This document shows positions 6,171-14,187 of a DNA stretch of 27,298 nucleotides, piece after piece. Position 1 is the first letter of the stretch, and each line of letters starts with the position of its first letter. The stretch comes from a virus. Location: positions 1-27,298 of IMG/VR virus record IMGVR_UViG_3300010354_000502; one strand, given 5' to 3'. Below the pieces are notes generated by a model that had not been told where the DNA came from, searched no databases, and saw only the letters and a program-made list of their open reading frames with translations. Made by a program: the position numbers and the translations under genes.

Positions 6171-6310
6171 GCCACACCCCTTTCCATGCGGCGAGTAAGA
6201 TAGGCGACAGCCCGCGCGATGCGATTGAATTGTTCATCAGGGACGCTTGCGAGTCCCTCGGACATGGCCGCGATAAGACGGCGACGAATTGCGATTGTTT
6301 GTTTGCTCAT
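6167..6310 (-). CDS. Small basic helical protein, 47 aa
   Basis: Starting MSKQTIAIRRRLIAAMSEGL, this Arg-rich peptide has two amphipathic helices (residues 5-20 and 25-42) separated by SVPDEQ. The ATG at 6310 was preferred to one at 6433 because the longer reading would overlap the upstream 50-residue gene, and because this ATG follows an A-rich leader (atcaaaccATG). The helical pair could be a dimerising DNA-binding peptide, but this is speculative. Confidence 0.66.
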   Translation of the reverse strand: MSKQTIAIRRRLIAAMSEGLASVPDEQFNRIARAVAYLTRRMERGVA

Positions 6311-6327
6311 GGTTTGATGAATTAAAG

Positions 6328-6480
6328 TTAAAGCCAGCCTAAGCCAGTGACGCGAAAGCGGCGACCGCTTGGCGATTTGATATCCATGGTGCCGAATGGA
6401 TACACTTTGACGATTCGGCAGACTTGCCCGCAATGGATAAAGGTCATGCCGACCGATGGTTTGTTTGTTGGTTTGTTCAT
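6328..6480 (-). CDS. First gene of the leftward operon: small basic beta-rich protein, 50 aa
   Basis: It begins MNKPTNKPSVGMTFIHCGQV and ends RRFRVTGLGWL. Strand-like segments (GMTFIHCGQVCRIVKVYPF, FGTMDIKSPSGRRFRVTG) suggest a small SH3-like or OB-like barrel. No family is recognised. It is the promoter-proximal gene of the leftward block. A candidate sigma70-type promoter lies about 40 bp upstream, so this is probably among the first genes expressed after infection. Confidence 0.7.
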   Translation of the reverse strand: MNKPTNKPSVGMTFIHCGQVCRIVKVYPFGTMDIKSPSGRRFRVTGLGWL

Positions 6481-6516
6481 GGTTTGAAGTGTGCCGTGGT
6501 TGCTGGCAACGAAAGC

Positions 6517-6545
6517 AATCTAGAATATGGATTCAGAATTGCCAA
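6517..6545 (-). promoter_or_regulatory. Candidate leftward early promoter
   Basis: The minus strand has TTGGCA (6545-6540), a 17-bp spacer and TAGATT (6522-6517). Directly upstream of the -35 element is a T/A-rich stretch that could serve as an UP element. Transcription would start near 6510, leaving a leader of about 30 nt before the ATG at 6480. Each hexamer is imperfect, but position, spacing and the AT-rich upstream tract all fit the main early promoter. Confidence 0.45.
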
Positions 6546-7105
6546 TAAAAAGTGAAGAAAAGATGAAACTTTTTTTGAGATTTAGCATTGACACCAAGCG
6601 AAACCCTTTAAAACAAGGCGTTTCACGCAATCACAAGCCATGAAGAAAAATCACGGAGAGATGCAATTTCCCGCGCCCTAGGGAAACGGAAACCAAGGCA
6701 AGCCAGCGATCAGAACGCAAGGAACATTCCCTTTGAACGCTAGGTGATGAATGAAAACCGAGAGCAGAGCATTCAAGCCAAGGGAACAGATAGGCCAGCG
6801 AATCAAACCACATAGCTGGGAAATCCATTCCCCATTCACAAGGAAAAACCATAACGCGCGGGAATCATTTGCTTAATCAATGCATTCCCATGATCATGCC
6901 CGTGCGCACATTCTCCTATGGTCGAATGGCTTACGGAAGGGGATTTCGCTGGAGCGAATTCTACAGATGGCTCAAAATCCGTCAAGCTTTTTCTTTATTG
7001 TCAGCTATTGGCAAATTGGGAATTAAGCACAACATACGGAGACCAGGCACCAAGTGTTCACGCGAACATCAACCTATTGTGTAGCACGACGATAATGATT
7101 TAGCA

Positions 7106-7210
7106 CGCAATCCAAGGCCAGCGACTAATCATTACCACGGCGCTAAGGATTCAGCGCAAGGCATAACGCAAGGCACCGACACGCAACACGCAAGCCAAGC
7201 ACGCAACACG
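7106..7210. repeat. Iteron-like CGCAA repeat cluster
   Basis: CGCAA recurs at least five times in about 105 bp. It includes CGCAAGGCA at 7155-7163 and 7167-7175 (12-bp period) and CACGCAACACG at 7180-7190 and 7200-7210 (20-bp period). The cluster ends at a G-rich tract. Short direct repeats in a gene-free region between divergent operons are typical of initiator-binding iterons in phage and plasmid origins. Origin function is inferred, not shown. Confidence 0.45.
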
Positions 7211-7361
7211 GGGGGAGGGGGTCGCGATCCCGTCGGTCGATTATTTCTGTAGCGGTCAACCAGCCCCACAAAAAATGCTTAAAGGGCGGATATTAGCGTT
7301 AGTAGTTTGATGACAGCGATAGTGGTTGATGCTGTGGTTAGAATGATGGATAACGATGTTG

Positions 7362-7389
7362 TTGACATTATTGTGGATTTCTGTAGGAT
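7362..7389 (+). promoter_or_regulatory. Candidate rightward (virion operon) promoter
   Basis: A perfect TTGACA at 7362-7367 is followed after 16 bp by TAGGAT at 7384-7389 (4 of 6 to the -10 consensus). It lies about 45 bp upstream of the first rightward gene. The same TTGACA plus 16-bp layout recurs at two other candidate promoters in the window (19141-19168 and 24971-24998, both minus). It would use host sigma70-type polymerase; no phage RNA polymerase is seen. Confidence 0.42.
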
Positions 7390-7434
7390 TTGGTTGAACT
7401 TCCACGGTGTGTGGGGGTGTACCTTTAATTATTT

Positions 7435-7692
7435 ATGTCTACCCCTGTTGCATACGATCTCCAAGGACAGAACGGCAGTACCGTATTGGGTGCTGGCCAT
7501 AGCTACTCTGGTAACATCCGCTGGATTCAAGTGGTGAATGACGCGGTGTTGAGTACGGTTGCTAGTGCGTCTGGCAATGTGCTTAACCCGACCCGTTTGC
7601 AGTCCATTACCCTTCCTGCTGGGTTGGGCATTGGTGGCCGATTCTCGTCGGTTGCGGTAACCTCTGGCGTTGTTATTGCCTACTTTGAATAA
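7435..7692 (+). CDS. Small beta-rich putative virion protein, 85 aa
   Basis: It begins MSTPVAYDLQGQNGSTVLGA and is rich in Ser, Val, Gly and Thr with alternating strands (RWIQVVNDAVLSTVASASGN, SSVAVTSGVVIAYF), as in small phage decoration or tail-associated proteins. There is no Shine-Dalgarno sequence; the ATG follows ttaattattt. Its last base overlaps the next gene (TAATG). As the first gene behind the candidate rightward promoter and beside the large tail protein, it is probably structural. Confidence 0.68.
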   Translation: MSTPVAYDLQGQNGSTVLGAGHSYSGNIRWIQVVNDAVLSTVASASGNVLNPTRLQSITLPAGLGIGGRFSSVAVTSGVVIAYFE

Positions 7693-10148
7693 TGTCGCAG
7701 TTTGCCCAGAGCGGTAGTGCGATGGATGATGCGATTGGCGAAGATGTCGATCGGCGTTTTGTTGGCGTGAACCAGAGGTTGCAGCTTAACCAGTTGCAGC
7801 CTGGTGAGGTAAGGGAGTCCTTGAATGGGCGCATGGAGGGTTACTGGAGGCCTCGTAAGGGGATCGTGGAGAAGACCAGTGCGTTTACTACTGGTGGGAC
7901 TCCGTTGCAGTTACCATTCTATCTGATAGACTCTCCCAAGACTATTAGCGGTGTGACAGTCCCAACGACCGGCACTATTCGCATTACAGTTACGGCTCAT
8001 GGATTTGAGGCAGGATCTACTGGTTGGGCAACCATAAGTGGTTTGGATTCTGCGGTTAATGGAGATTACTTGCTGTCGTATTTTGACGCAAATACGTTGC
8101 AGTACACAGTTGCGGGAGTGACATCGGTAACTGACACTACTGGCACTTTGTCCCAGATGCCGATCAACGATGCGGCAAACGCCAACGTCCGAGCATCCTG
8201 CCTGTTCAGCGACCCCAATACTGGCAACAAGGAGTACGTCATTATTGCCTTGGATACGGTAGCCAAGAAGGTTGATCTAGCGGACTACAGCGTCACGAAC
8301 ATCCCCTACCCTCCCGGACAAGCCCTAGGAGCCGACACCGACATGATACAGGTGTTTGACAAGGTGATGCTCTTCCGCGATGGGCAGCAGGCGTTTGAGT
8401 GGTATCCAAATGGGCGTTTGATTGATTCTGCAACTTCCAATGCCACCGCGAGTCCCAATACGGTGGTCACAATGAATGTCAAAGAGCATGGGTTGCTTGC
8501 TGGTGCATCTGTTACCATTGCTGGACTTACTGGAGGAACACCACCAAATGGAACCTATGTTGTAGCCTCTGTTACGAATCAAGACACATTTACATTTGTA
8601 GCCTCTGGAATATCGACAAGCACGACATTTGGCGTTTCTGCTGCCACCATGACCGATGGGTTCACCCTATCACCCGGAGGAGCATACACCCAACCACAGA
8701 CATTCAATATCCAAGCAAAAGATGTCGATGTTGTTTCTGGATTGGTTACTGCCACAGTTACTGGCAATGTTACCGTTAGGGCTGGAGACATCATCGTAGT
8801 TCGTGAGTCCGCAACACCAGAGCTTTCTGGGATGGTTGGGAATGAGTACTATGTGACCGAGGCAACGACCACTACAATTAAGTGGTACGCTCCTATTGGG
8901 GACTACAATACATCATCTTCTGATTCTTTTGAATTCGGTGGCAGGTTTAGCGTAGGTGGCGGATTCATACACCAACCCGGTGCGCCTTGGGGTGTGTACT
9001 TCCAGCGTAGATTGTGGGTTCCACACTACTACAACCAGTCTGGACCATACAACGCACCTATCTACACCAGCACCAAGATCACAGACGAGATCGCTGTTTC
9101 GGATATTCTGGACACTACGACCTTCGACCAGATCGAAAACCAGTTCCGCATCAGCGGTGGCACTGCTGACTATGTAGTTGGGATGCACGGGTTCTACGAT
9201 GATGCTCTGATCGTGTTTAACCGCAATAGTCTGCACCTTATTTCTGGTACGGTTGGAAGCCTACTGGACACCAAAGTTACGGAGTTGACCTCCGAGGTTG
9301 GATGCTTGGCACGTAGGACCATAGTTTCCCGTGGCAACATGGTCATGTTTCTGTCTGACGATGGGGTCTATGCCGTCGAGTTCCTCAACGATTATAACCT
9401 CCGTGGGGCCGAAGAACCAATTTCTAAGAACATTCAGCCTTACATCGACCGCATCAACAAGAATTATGCCGACCGAGCCGTAGGAGTACTGTTTGATAAC
9501 CGATACTACCTTGCTGTCCCGCTAGATTCAGCCCCCGGCATTGGGGATGCGCGTGGCAACAATGCAATCTTGGTGTTTAATTTCCTCAATAAAGGATGGG
9601 AATCGTTGGATACCTTCGGTGATTCGAGGTTTTTGATCGAAAATTTCGTAATTGGTAGCGCAGAAGTGCGCGACAACATCTATGCCGTAACCGCAAATGG
9701 TGGATTGCACCAAATGGAAGCAGCGGACACATCAAACGATAGTTTAAGCGTGTCAAACACATCAAGTGTTGTTGTAACACCAATAATTAACTCAAGGCTT
9801 ATTACCCGTGGCTATGATTTGGGTACCATGGAGCGCAAAAGGTTTACGGATGCCCAATTGGTAATGCAAAACCTACCGGGACAAAAAGGCGAATATAGCA
9901 TATCTTTTGCCTCTGAAGATCCAGATAATGCCGAGGAAATAGGAACTACTACACAGTTTCTTGGAGGTGAAATACTGGAACCTAGTTTCACCGGAGAGGC
10001 AGAAACCGCTGGCATTCGTTGCAGACTTGGTGGCATTCGCGGTTATACTGGCACGATGATCTTGACAAGAACCATTGGTTCCCCCAAGGTAAACTCCATT
10101 AAGGTTGCTGGTTCCGTTACCAACAGACAAATTATCTCACAGAAATAA
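7692..10148 (+). CDS. Tail protein with E1-FCCH-like repeats (tail-tube/stabilisation type), 818 aa
   Basis: The N-terminal part (FVGVNQRLQLNQLQPGEVRE, NGRMEGYWRPRKG) resembles the start of podovirus tail proteins of the tubular-B/stabilisation kind. Three repeats follow, at about residues 93-145, 248-305 and 345-400. Each has an AHGF/EHGLLAG-like turn and a VNGDY or PNGTY strand, as in the ubiquitin-activating E1 FCCH-like module common in phage tail proteins. The C-terminal half (ADYVVGMHGFYDDALIVFNR, VMFLSDDGVYAVEF) looks like a beta-propeller. It probably forms part of the tail below the portal. The next gene encodes a fibre-like protein. Confidence 0.75.
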   Translation: MSQFAQSGSAMDDAIGEDVDRRFVGVNQRLQLNQLQPGEVRESLNGRMEGYWRPRKGIVEKTSAFTTGGTPLQLPFYLIDSPKTISGVTVPTTGTIRITVTAHGFEAGSTGWATISGLDSAVNGDYLLSYFDANTLQYTVAGVTSVTDTTGTLSQMPINDAANANVRASCLFSDPNTGNKEYVIIALDTVAKKVDLADYSVTNIPYPPGQALGADTDMIQVFDKVMLFRDGQQAFEWYPNGRLIDSATSNATASPNTVVTMNVKEHGLLAGASVTIAGLTGGTPPNGTYVVASVTNQDTFTFVASGISTSTTFGVSAATMTDGFTLSPGGAYTQPQTFNIQAKDVDVVSGLVTATVTGNVTVRAGDIIVVRESATPELSGMVGNEYYVTEATTTTIKWYAPIGDYNTSSSDSFEFGGRFSVGGGFIHQPGAPWGVYFQRRLWVPHYYNQSGPYNAPIYTSTKITDEIAVSDILDTTTFDQIENQFRISGGTADYVVGMHGFYDDALIVFNRNSLHLISGTVGSLLDTKVTELTSEVGCLARRTIVSRGNMVMFLSDDGVYAVEFLNDYNLRGAEEPISKNIQPYIDRINKNYADRAVGVLFDNRYYLAVPLDSAPGIGDARGNNAILVFNFLNKGWESLDTFGDSRFLIENFVIGSAEVRDNIYAVTANGGLHQMEAADTSNDSLSVSNTSSVVVTPIINSRLITRGYDLGTMERKRFTDAQLVMQNLPGQKGEYSISFASEDPDNAEEIGTTTQFLGGEILEPSFTGEAETAGIRCRLGGIRGYTGTMILTRTIGSPKVNSIKVAGSVTNRQIISQK

Positions 10149-10153
10149 CCGCT

Positions 10154-11068
10154 ATGGGCGCAGTTAATACCACCTACACATTTACGGCTACTGACACAAT
10201 CACTAGCACTAAGATGAACAATATCATCGACCAGACAACGATGACATCTGATGCGGTTTTCACTAATGGAACAATCGAGGTTTCTTCTGGAAAGTTGCGC
10301 GTTGCCGCTGGAAAAATTACCTCAAACGAACTGGCAACTCCAGCTGTTACCACAGACAACATTACCAATGGATCTGTAACACCAGAGAAATTATCTACTG
10401 GGAAGGTTTCTTGGGGGAGTGATTACACAGATATTGGTTTCGGTGCTTCATCTAGCCCGTATTATTTAAGCATTACTCCATCTCGTACTTCCAATGGAAC
10501 TTCTGTATTGCAATTTGGGACTCAATCTGGAGTAAATACAAATGCGTCAATTACAAGGGAGTCAGGCGAGAACGGAAGACTATTTGTAACCCAAAATGGA
10601 ACTGGTGATTTAATTATTGAAAACAACAATGGACAGACTTATTTAACTGGTCCAAATGGATTTAAGTTTTATAAGGATGCTTCAAATTTTTCTCAGTTCC
10701 CTGTTCCAGATGGAACCGCTCCAATTTTTGGGATAAGGGCATGGGTTAGCTTTGATATGCTGCGAGATGCATCTGGAGCATCTAACACACTAAATACAAA
10801 TAGATTTATCTATAAGTCTGGAAATGTTTCTAGCGTTTTAAAAACAGACACTGGTCGTTTTCAGATAAATTTTTCAACTGATATGCCAGATACTTCTTAT
10901 ATGTATCAAGGATCTGGAAGAGCAAAGGTTGGCGATACTTCTGGAGATGTTATTATTGGAAGGCCGAATCTTGGGTCTAAAACAAATTCATCAATTGTTC
11001 TTGATGTGTTAAACTCCGGCGGAAGTAAATTTGATTCACCGGAAGTTTGCGTTTCAATTATTCGATGA
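10154..11068 (+). CDS. Putative tail fibre/appendage protein, 304 aa
   Basis: The protein is rich in Ser, Thr, Asn and Gly. It starts MGAVNTTYTFTATDTITSTK and has short repetitive strands (NGTIEVSSGKLRVAAGKITS, ELATPAVTTDNITNGSVTPE) typical of trimeric beta-stranded phage fibres. The C-terminal 100 residues are less repetitive and end EVCVSIIR, possibly a receptor-binding or trimerisation domain. It lies five bases after the large tail gene. Codons become visibly richer in A and T here than in the preceding gene, as often seen in recently exchanged fibre genes. Confidence 0.7.
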   Translation: MGAVNTTYTFTATDTITSTKMNNIIDQTTMTSDAVFTNGTIEVSSGKLRVAAGKITSNELATPAVTTDNITNGSVTPEKLSTGKVSWGSDYTDIGFGASSSPYYLSITPSRTSNGTSVLQFGTQSGVNTNASITRESGENGRLFVTQNGTGDLIIENNNGQTYLTGPNGFKFYKDASNFSQFPVPDGTAPIFGIRAWVSFDMLRDASGASNTLNTNRFIYKSGNVSSVLKTDTGRFQINFSTDMPDTSYMYQGSGRAKVGDTSGDVIIGRPNLGSKTNSSIVLDVLNSGGSKFDSPEVCVSIIR

Positions 11069-11397
11069 ACCAATACCTAGCGAAAGCATTTAATGACTAC
11101 TCAAATCACAACACAAACTTTGCACATTTGCTTGATTGGCATCTGTGTCATGGTTTTGTTTTGTGCCGTCCCGAATGCTTTGCAATTGGTTTCTTCACGC
11201 ACTCAAGCGATCCAACCACACCAACCCAACGGCATCATGCAGATTCGTTGTTTGTCACATACTGCGCTGGAGAAATGCCGTTTATCATGCGCGAGTTTGA
11301 TGGAGACTTTGAGTTTATCGTATTTCAACGCCAGTTCAAAAACAGTCCAAGCATAAGAATCTGGAACTATCAAAAAACCCTTAACAGAATAAAATAA
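11065..11397 (+). CDS. Hypothetical protein, 110 aa
   Basis: It begins MNQYLAKAFNDYSNHNTNFA and contains a His/Cys-rich central part (HLLDWHLCHGFVLCRPECF), then FVTYCAGEMPFIMREFDGDF. The ATG at 11065 overlaps the fibre gene stop by ATGA, which decides the start over one at 11047. The compact alpha/beta pattern resembles small proteins often found between fibre and ejection genes, but I cannot name the family. Its His and Cys residues could bind metal. Confidence 0.68.
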   Translation: MNQYLAKAFNDYSNHNTNFAHLLDWHLCHGFVLCRPECFAIGFFTHSSDPTTPTQRHHADSLFVTYCAGEMPFIMREFDGDFEFIVFQRQFKNSPSIRIWNYQKTLNRIK

Positions 11398-11398
11398 T

Positions 11399-12397
11399 AT
11401 GGGATCACTATTCGGAGGAAGCGCACCAAGCATACCTCAACCTACAGACATTTTCAAGGTCAATAAAAAGACTGGTCAGAATCTTGCTGGCGGACAACTT
11501 AAAGGTGTTACTGGGTATTATGGTCAAGCGTTGCCGGCATTCCTTGGGATGCAGGGAGAGTATACTCCACAGTTCATGGAGCAAGCGTTTGGTTTTGGCG
11601 GTCAAGCACTTACAGGACTTCAAGCATTACAACGCGCTGCTGGTACTGAGGCGGCGCAATCAATGGCAGACCTCCGCGCCCAAGAACTTGGTCAGATGAC
11701 TGGTCAAGTACCATTGACCCGTGGGTTGATGGAGGCACTTTCTCCGGAACAAGCCGCAGCAGTTCAAGCATCAGCGCAAGAAGCTGAAAGAGCTAGAGCG
11801 GCAGCGCAGGGAGTAACGCCACAAGAGCGCAGGACTTACGAGCAACAAGCCCGCGAGGGATTCCAAGCGGCAGGACGACTTGGTGGAAATGCCGCGATTG
11901 TCGAAGAGGCTATGGGACGCGAAAGTGTATTAGCACGCAAGCGTGCTGAAGCAGCAGATGCCGCTCAACGCAGTTATAACTTGGCAGGTGGATTTTACAC
12001 TCAACCGGGACTTAGTATGCTTGGATCAACCCCAGCATCTTACACGGCAGGAACATCTATTGGTGGAACCGCGCTTGGACTTGGGCAAACACTTGGACCG
12101 GAGCTTGACTACAACCTTCCATTGAATCTCGCCCGTGAAAGAGCAAGCGCACTTGACGCAAGAAACAAGGCCCAGTATGAAGCTGATATGCAAGCAAGGC
12201 AATCTCGCGCAGGGATGATTGGAAACCTTGTTGGGCTTGCTGCAATTCCATTTACCGGTGGTCTTTCCGCTGGTCTTGGGCTTACTGGTCTAGCAGGAGG
12301 AGCTGCAGGTGCAACTGGACTTAGCGGTCTTGGACTCTCTGCTGGTATGGGCTTTAGTAACCTATTCGGTGGAGTACCACGCGCAACACCAGTTTAA
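11399..12397 (+). CDS. Putative internal virion (DNA ejection) protein, 332 aa
   Basis: The product starts MGSLFGGSAPSIPQPTDIFK. The middle is an Ala/Gln/Glu-rich helical region (SPEQAAAVQASAQEAERARA and onward). The C-terminus (about residues 275-325) is Gly/Ala/Leu-rich and hydrophobic (GLAAIPFTGGLSAGLGLTGL). Helix-rich proteins with a glycine-zipper-like hydrophobic end are typical of podovirus ejection proteins that cross the host envelope. It is followed by two larger proteins of similar style, the usual trio. No sequence-level family match is certain. Confidence 0.7.
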   Translation: MGSLFGGSAPSIPQPTDIFKVNKKTGQNLAGGQLKGVTGYYGQALPAFLGMQGEYTPQFMEQAFGFGGQALTGLQALQRAAGTEAAQSMADLRAQELGQMTGQVPLTRGLMEALSPEQAAAVQASAQEAERARAAAQGVTPQERRTYEQQAREGFQAAGRLGGNAAIVEEAMGRESVLARKRAEAADAAQRSYNLAGGFYTQPGLSMLGSTPASYTAGTSIGGTALGLGQTLGPELDYNLPLNLARERASALDARNKAQYEADMQARQSRAGMIGNLVGLAAIPFTGGLSAGLGLTGLAGGAAGATGLSGLGLSAGMGFSNLFGGVPRATPV

Positions 12398-12404
12398 TAA
12401 GATT

Positions 12405-14183
12405 ATGGCATTAGTAGCAGGACAAGTACCAGTTTCTGGTTATCGAATCCCAGACTATTCTGGGGCGGCACAAGCAGCAGGAGCGGCGCAAGCAGCACCA
12501 TATCAAGTTGCGTCCGGGTTGGTCGGCCAAGTTGGGGATTACTTCAAGCAGCAAGGGGAGAAGAAGAAGCTGATTAAGCAAAGCGATGTTCAGATCGACG
12601 CAGCACTAAAACTATTTCCAGATTTGGCCCCTACATTGCAGGGTGTTCGAGATCAGATCCGCGACGAAAATGTGCCATTAGACGACCGAGCCGCCATCGC
12701 GGATTCTGTTGCTGGCCTCATTAATATGGGAACCAACCAGATGCGGTTCCAAGCCGAACAAGGAATGCAGCAGCAAAGGCTTGGCCTTGAGAGGATGCAA
12801 TATGAAACTGCAGCATCTAGAGCGCAAAGAGAATTTGATTTAAAAGTTTCAGAACAGCAGCAAAAAGATTATGCTGCATCTGCCGAAGCTATTGGATCAT
12901 TGGCAGCTCTTAAATCTGTTGAAGAGAAAACTGGCAAAAAGTTTGTTCCAGATGAAATCGCATCATCTGTAAATGAACTTGCTCAAAGTGGACAAGGGCA
13001 GGCAGCGGCCAATCTTATTTCTAAGTACTCAGCTGGTTTAGACCCAGCAATTAAAGCTGAATTCCAAAGCAAGAAAGCTCAAACACCAGTAAACATTAAT
13101 CTTCCTCAAGGCGGAACACAACAAATGGTTCCTAATGCTGAAGGTGTTTACGAGCCAATTAAAATTGCTGGATCTACTGGGCCAGATGACGCTGGCGTTC
13201 TCCCAAGCATGGTTCTTCCATTAACCGCGACCACTCCGGATGGGACTCCGCTAACAGTTAATGATATCCCACGGGGGGCGGAGAAAACTCAAGAAGTAGA
13301 CATTGAAGGTAAAAAATTTGATGTTTATGTTGATAAAAACTCTCCACTTGAGCCTGTTGATATTTATGGTGTTTATCTTGAAGGATTTGAAAACGCTCCT
13401 AAAGAACAATGGACTCCACAGAAAAAATTCCTTGTTCCTAAACAAGAAGAGCAAAGACAAGCTCCAGTTATTGGGCCGGGTTCTATTGGGTATGCTCCCC
13501 CAAAACCTCCGTCCGGCATGGTAATAGAACAAACCCCAGAAGGAGGGTTTAAATTTGTTCAAGGTCCGGGTGTCTCAGATCGCAGGGAAGAAGCAGCACA
13601 AGCAGCCAAAGAGCAAGGTATTTCAAGGGCTAAAATCGGCACACAAGATATCAATCGAGCTTTAGATGTCCTTGATTCTGGTGTTATGAAAGGATCTGGA
13701 CCACTTGCTTCATTTTATAGGGCCGGTGCAGCGAATTTTGTAAAAGGAACTCCAGAATACACGTTAGCTAAAAGTTTCATTGAACCAATTAAAGCAATGG
13801 TTGCTTTTGGTGAGCTTAGCAAGATGAGGTTGGCGTCACCAACCGGCGGCGCATTGGGTAATGTTGCAAAGTTTGAAACAGATATGCTGCAACAAACGGC
13901 AGGACAGCTTGACATTGATAAAACCGACCCTAAAACACTTAGGGCGAACTTAATTCGCCTGCAGGAACAGTATTTAGATGTTGTTCATGGAACCAGAGAG
14001 CAACGTAGAAAATTGTTGGATGAGGGCAAAATCACAGAAGAACAATATTTTGAAATTGAGTCGCAATACCCAGCATTTACAATGAGTACGACTGGCAGAA
14101 CAGTCCCTCGACAAATTGAGGGAATTGCACCAGAAGCTCAAAAAACAGAAGCAGAAAAAATCCTCGACGAACTTGGAGAATAA
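12405..14183 (+). CDS. Putative internal virion protein, 592 aa
   Basis: Starting MALVAGQVPVSGYRIPDYSG at 12405, just after the preceding stop; a longer reading from 12309 would overlap the upstream gene. An Ala-rich N-terminus leads into a Gln/Glu-rich coiled-coil-like region (roughly residues 110-165, including QQQRLGLERMQYETAASRAQ). Next comes a Pro/Gly-rich middle and a C-terminal helical domain (FGELSKMRLASPTGGALGNV, EQYLDVVHGTREQRRKLLDE). The layout suits the second ejection protein. No lytic enzyme motif is seen. Confidence 0.7.
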   Translation: MALVAGQVPVSGYRIPDYSGAAQAAGAAQAAPYQVASGLVGQVGDYFKQQGEKKKLIKQSDVQIDAALKLFPDLAPTLQGVRDQIRDENVPLDDRAAIADSVAGLINMGTNQMRFQAEQGMQQQRLGLERMQYETAASRAQREFDLKVSEQQQKDYAASAEAIGSLAALKSVEEKTGKKFVPDEIASSVNELAQSGQGQAAANLISKYSAGLDPAIKAEFQSKKAQTPVNINLPQGGTQQMVPNAEGVYEPIKIAGSTGPDDAGVLPSMVLPLTATTPDGTPLTVNDIPRGAEKTQEVDIEGKKFDVYVDKNSPLEPVDIYGVYLEGFENAPKEQWTPQKKFLVPKQEEQRQAPVIGPGSIGYAPPKPPSGMVIEQTPEGGFKFVQGPGVSDRREEAAQAAKEQGISRAKIGTQDINRALDVLDSGVMKGSGPLASFYRAGAANFVKGTPEYTLAKSFIEPIKAMVAFGELSKMRLASPTGGALGNVAKFETDMLQQTAGQLDIDKTDPKTLRANLIRLQEQYLDVVHGTREQRRKLLDEGKITEEQYFEIESQYPAFTMSTTGRTVPRQIEGIAPEAQKTEAEKILDELGE

Positions 14184-14187
14184 CAAG

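Larger units (their letters stand above)
6546..7434. other. Divergent intergenic control region without a convincing gene
   Basis: Nearly 900 bp separate the leftward early promoter from the rightward virion genes. No frame here has a recognisable product or ATGA coupling. The stretch holds scattered copies of GCCAGCGA (6702-6709, 6794-6801, 7117-7124), two of CACGCAATC (6624-6632, 7105-7113), a denser repeat cluster at 7106-7210 and a G-rich tract at 7210-7222. A weak hairpin at 6941-6980 is followed by T-rich sequence. Its position between divergent operons suits an origin and regulatory region. Confidence 0.6.

Noticed and set aside
6588-6616. TTGACA with TTTAAA on the plus strand as a promoter
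   Set aside because: Spacing is only 13 bp, and no acceptable -10 occurs at 16-18 bp.
6941-6992. Weak hairpin with T-rich tail, or tRNA-like fold
   Set aside because: The six-pair outer stem encloses a large loop, and there is no T-loop or acceptor pattern; not enough for a terminator or tRNA.
6918-7103. Plus-strand 61-codon frame with a KSVKLFLYCQLLANWELSTT stretch
   Set aside because: It looks slightly protein-like, but overlaps another equally long frame, has no coupling or family match, and lies in the repeat-rich control region.
7307-7537. Plus-strand 76-codon frame before the first virion gene
   Set aside because: It overlaps the candidate late promoter and about 100 bp of the following gene, whose frame is more convincing.
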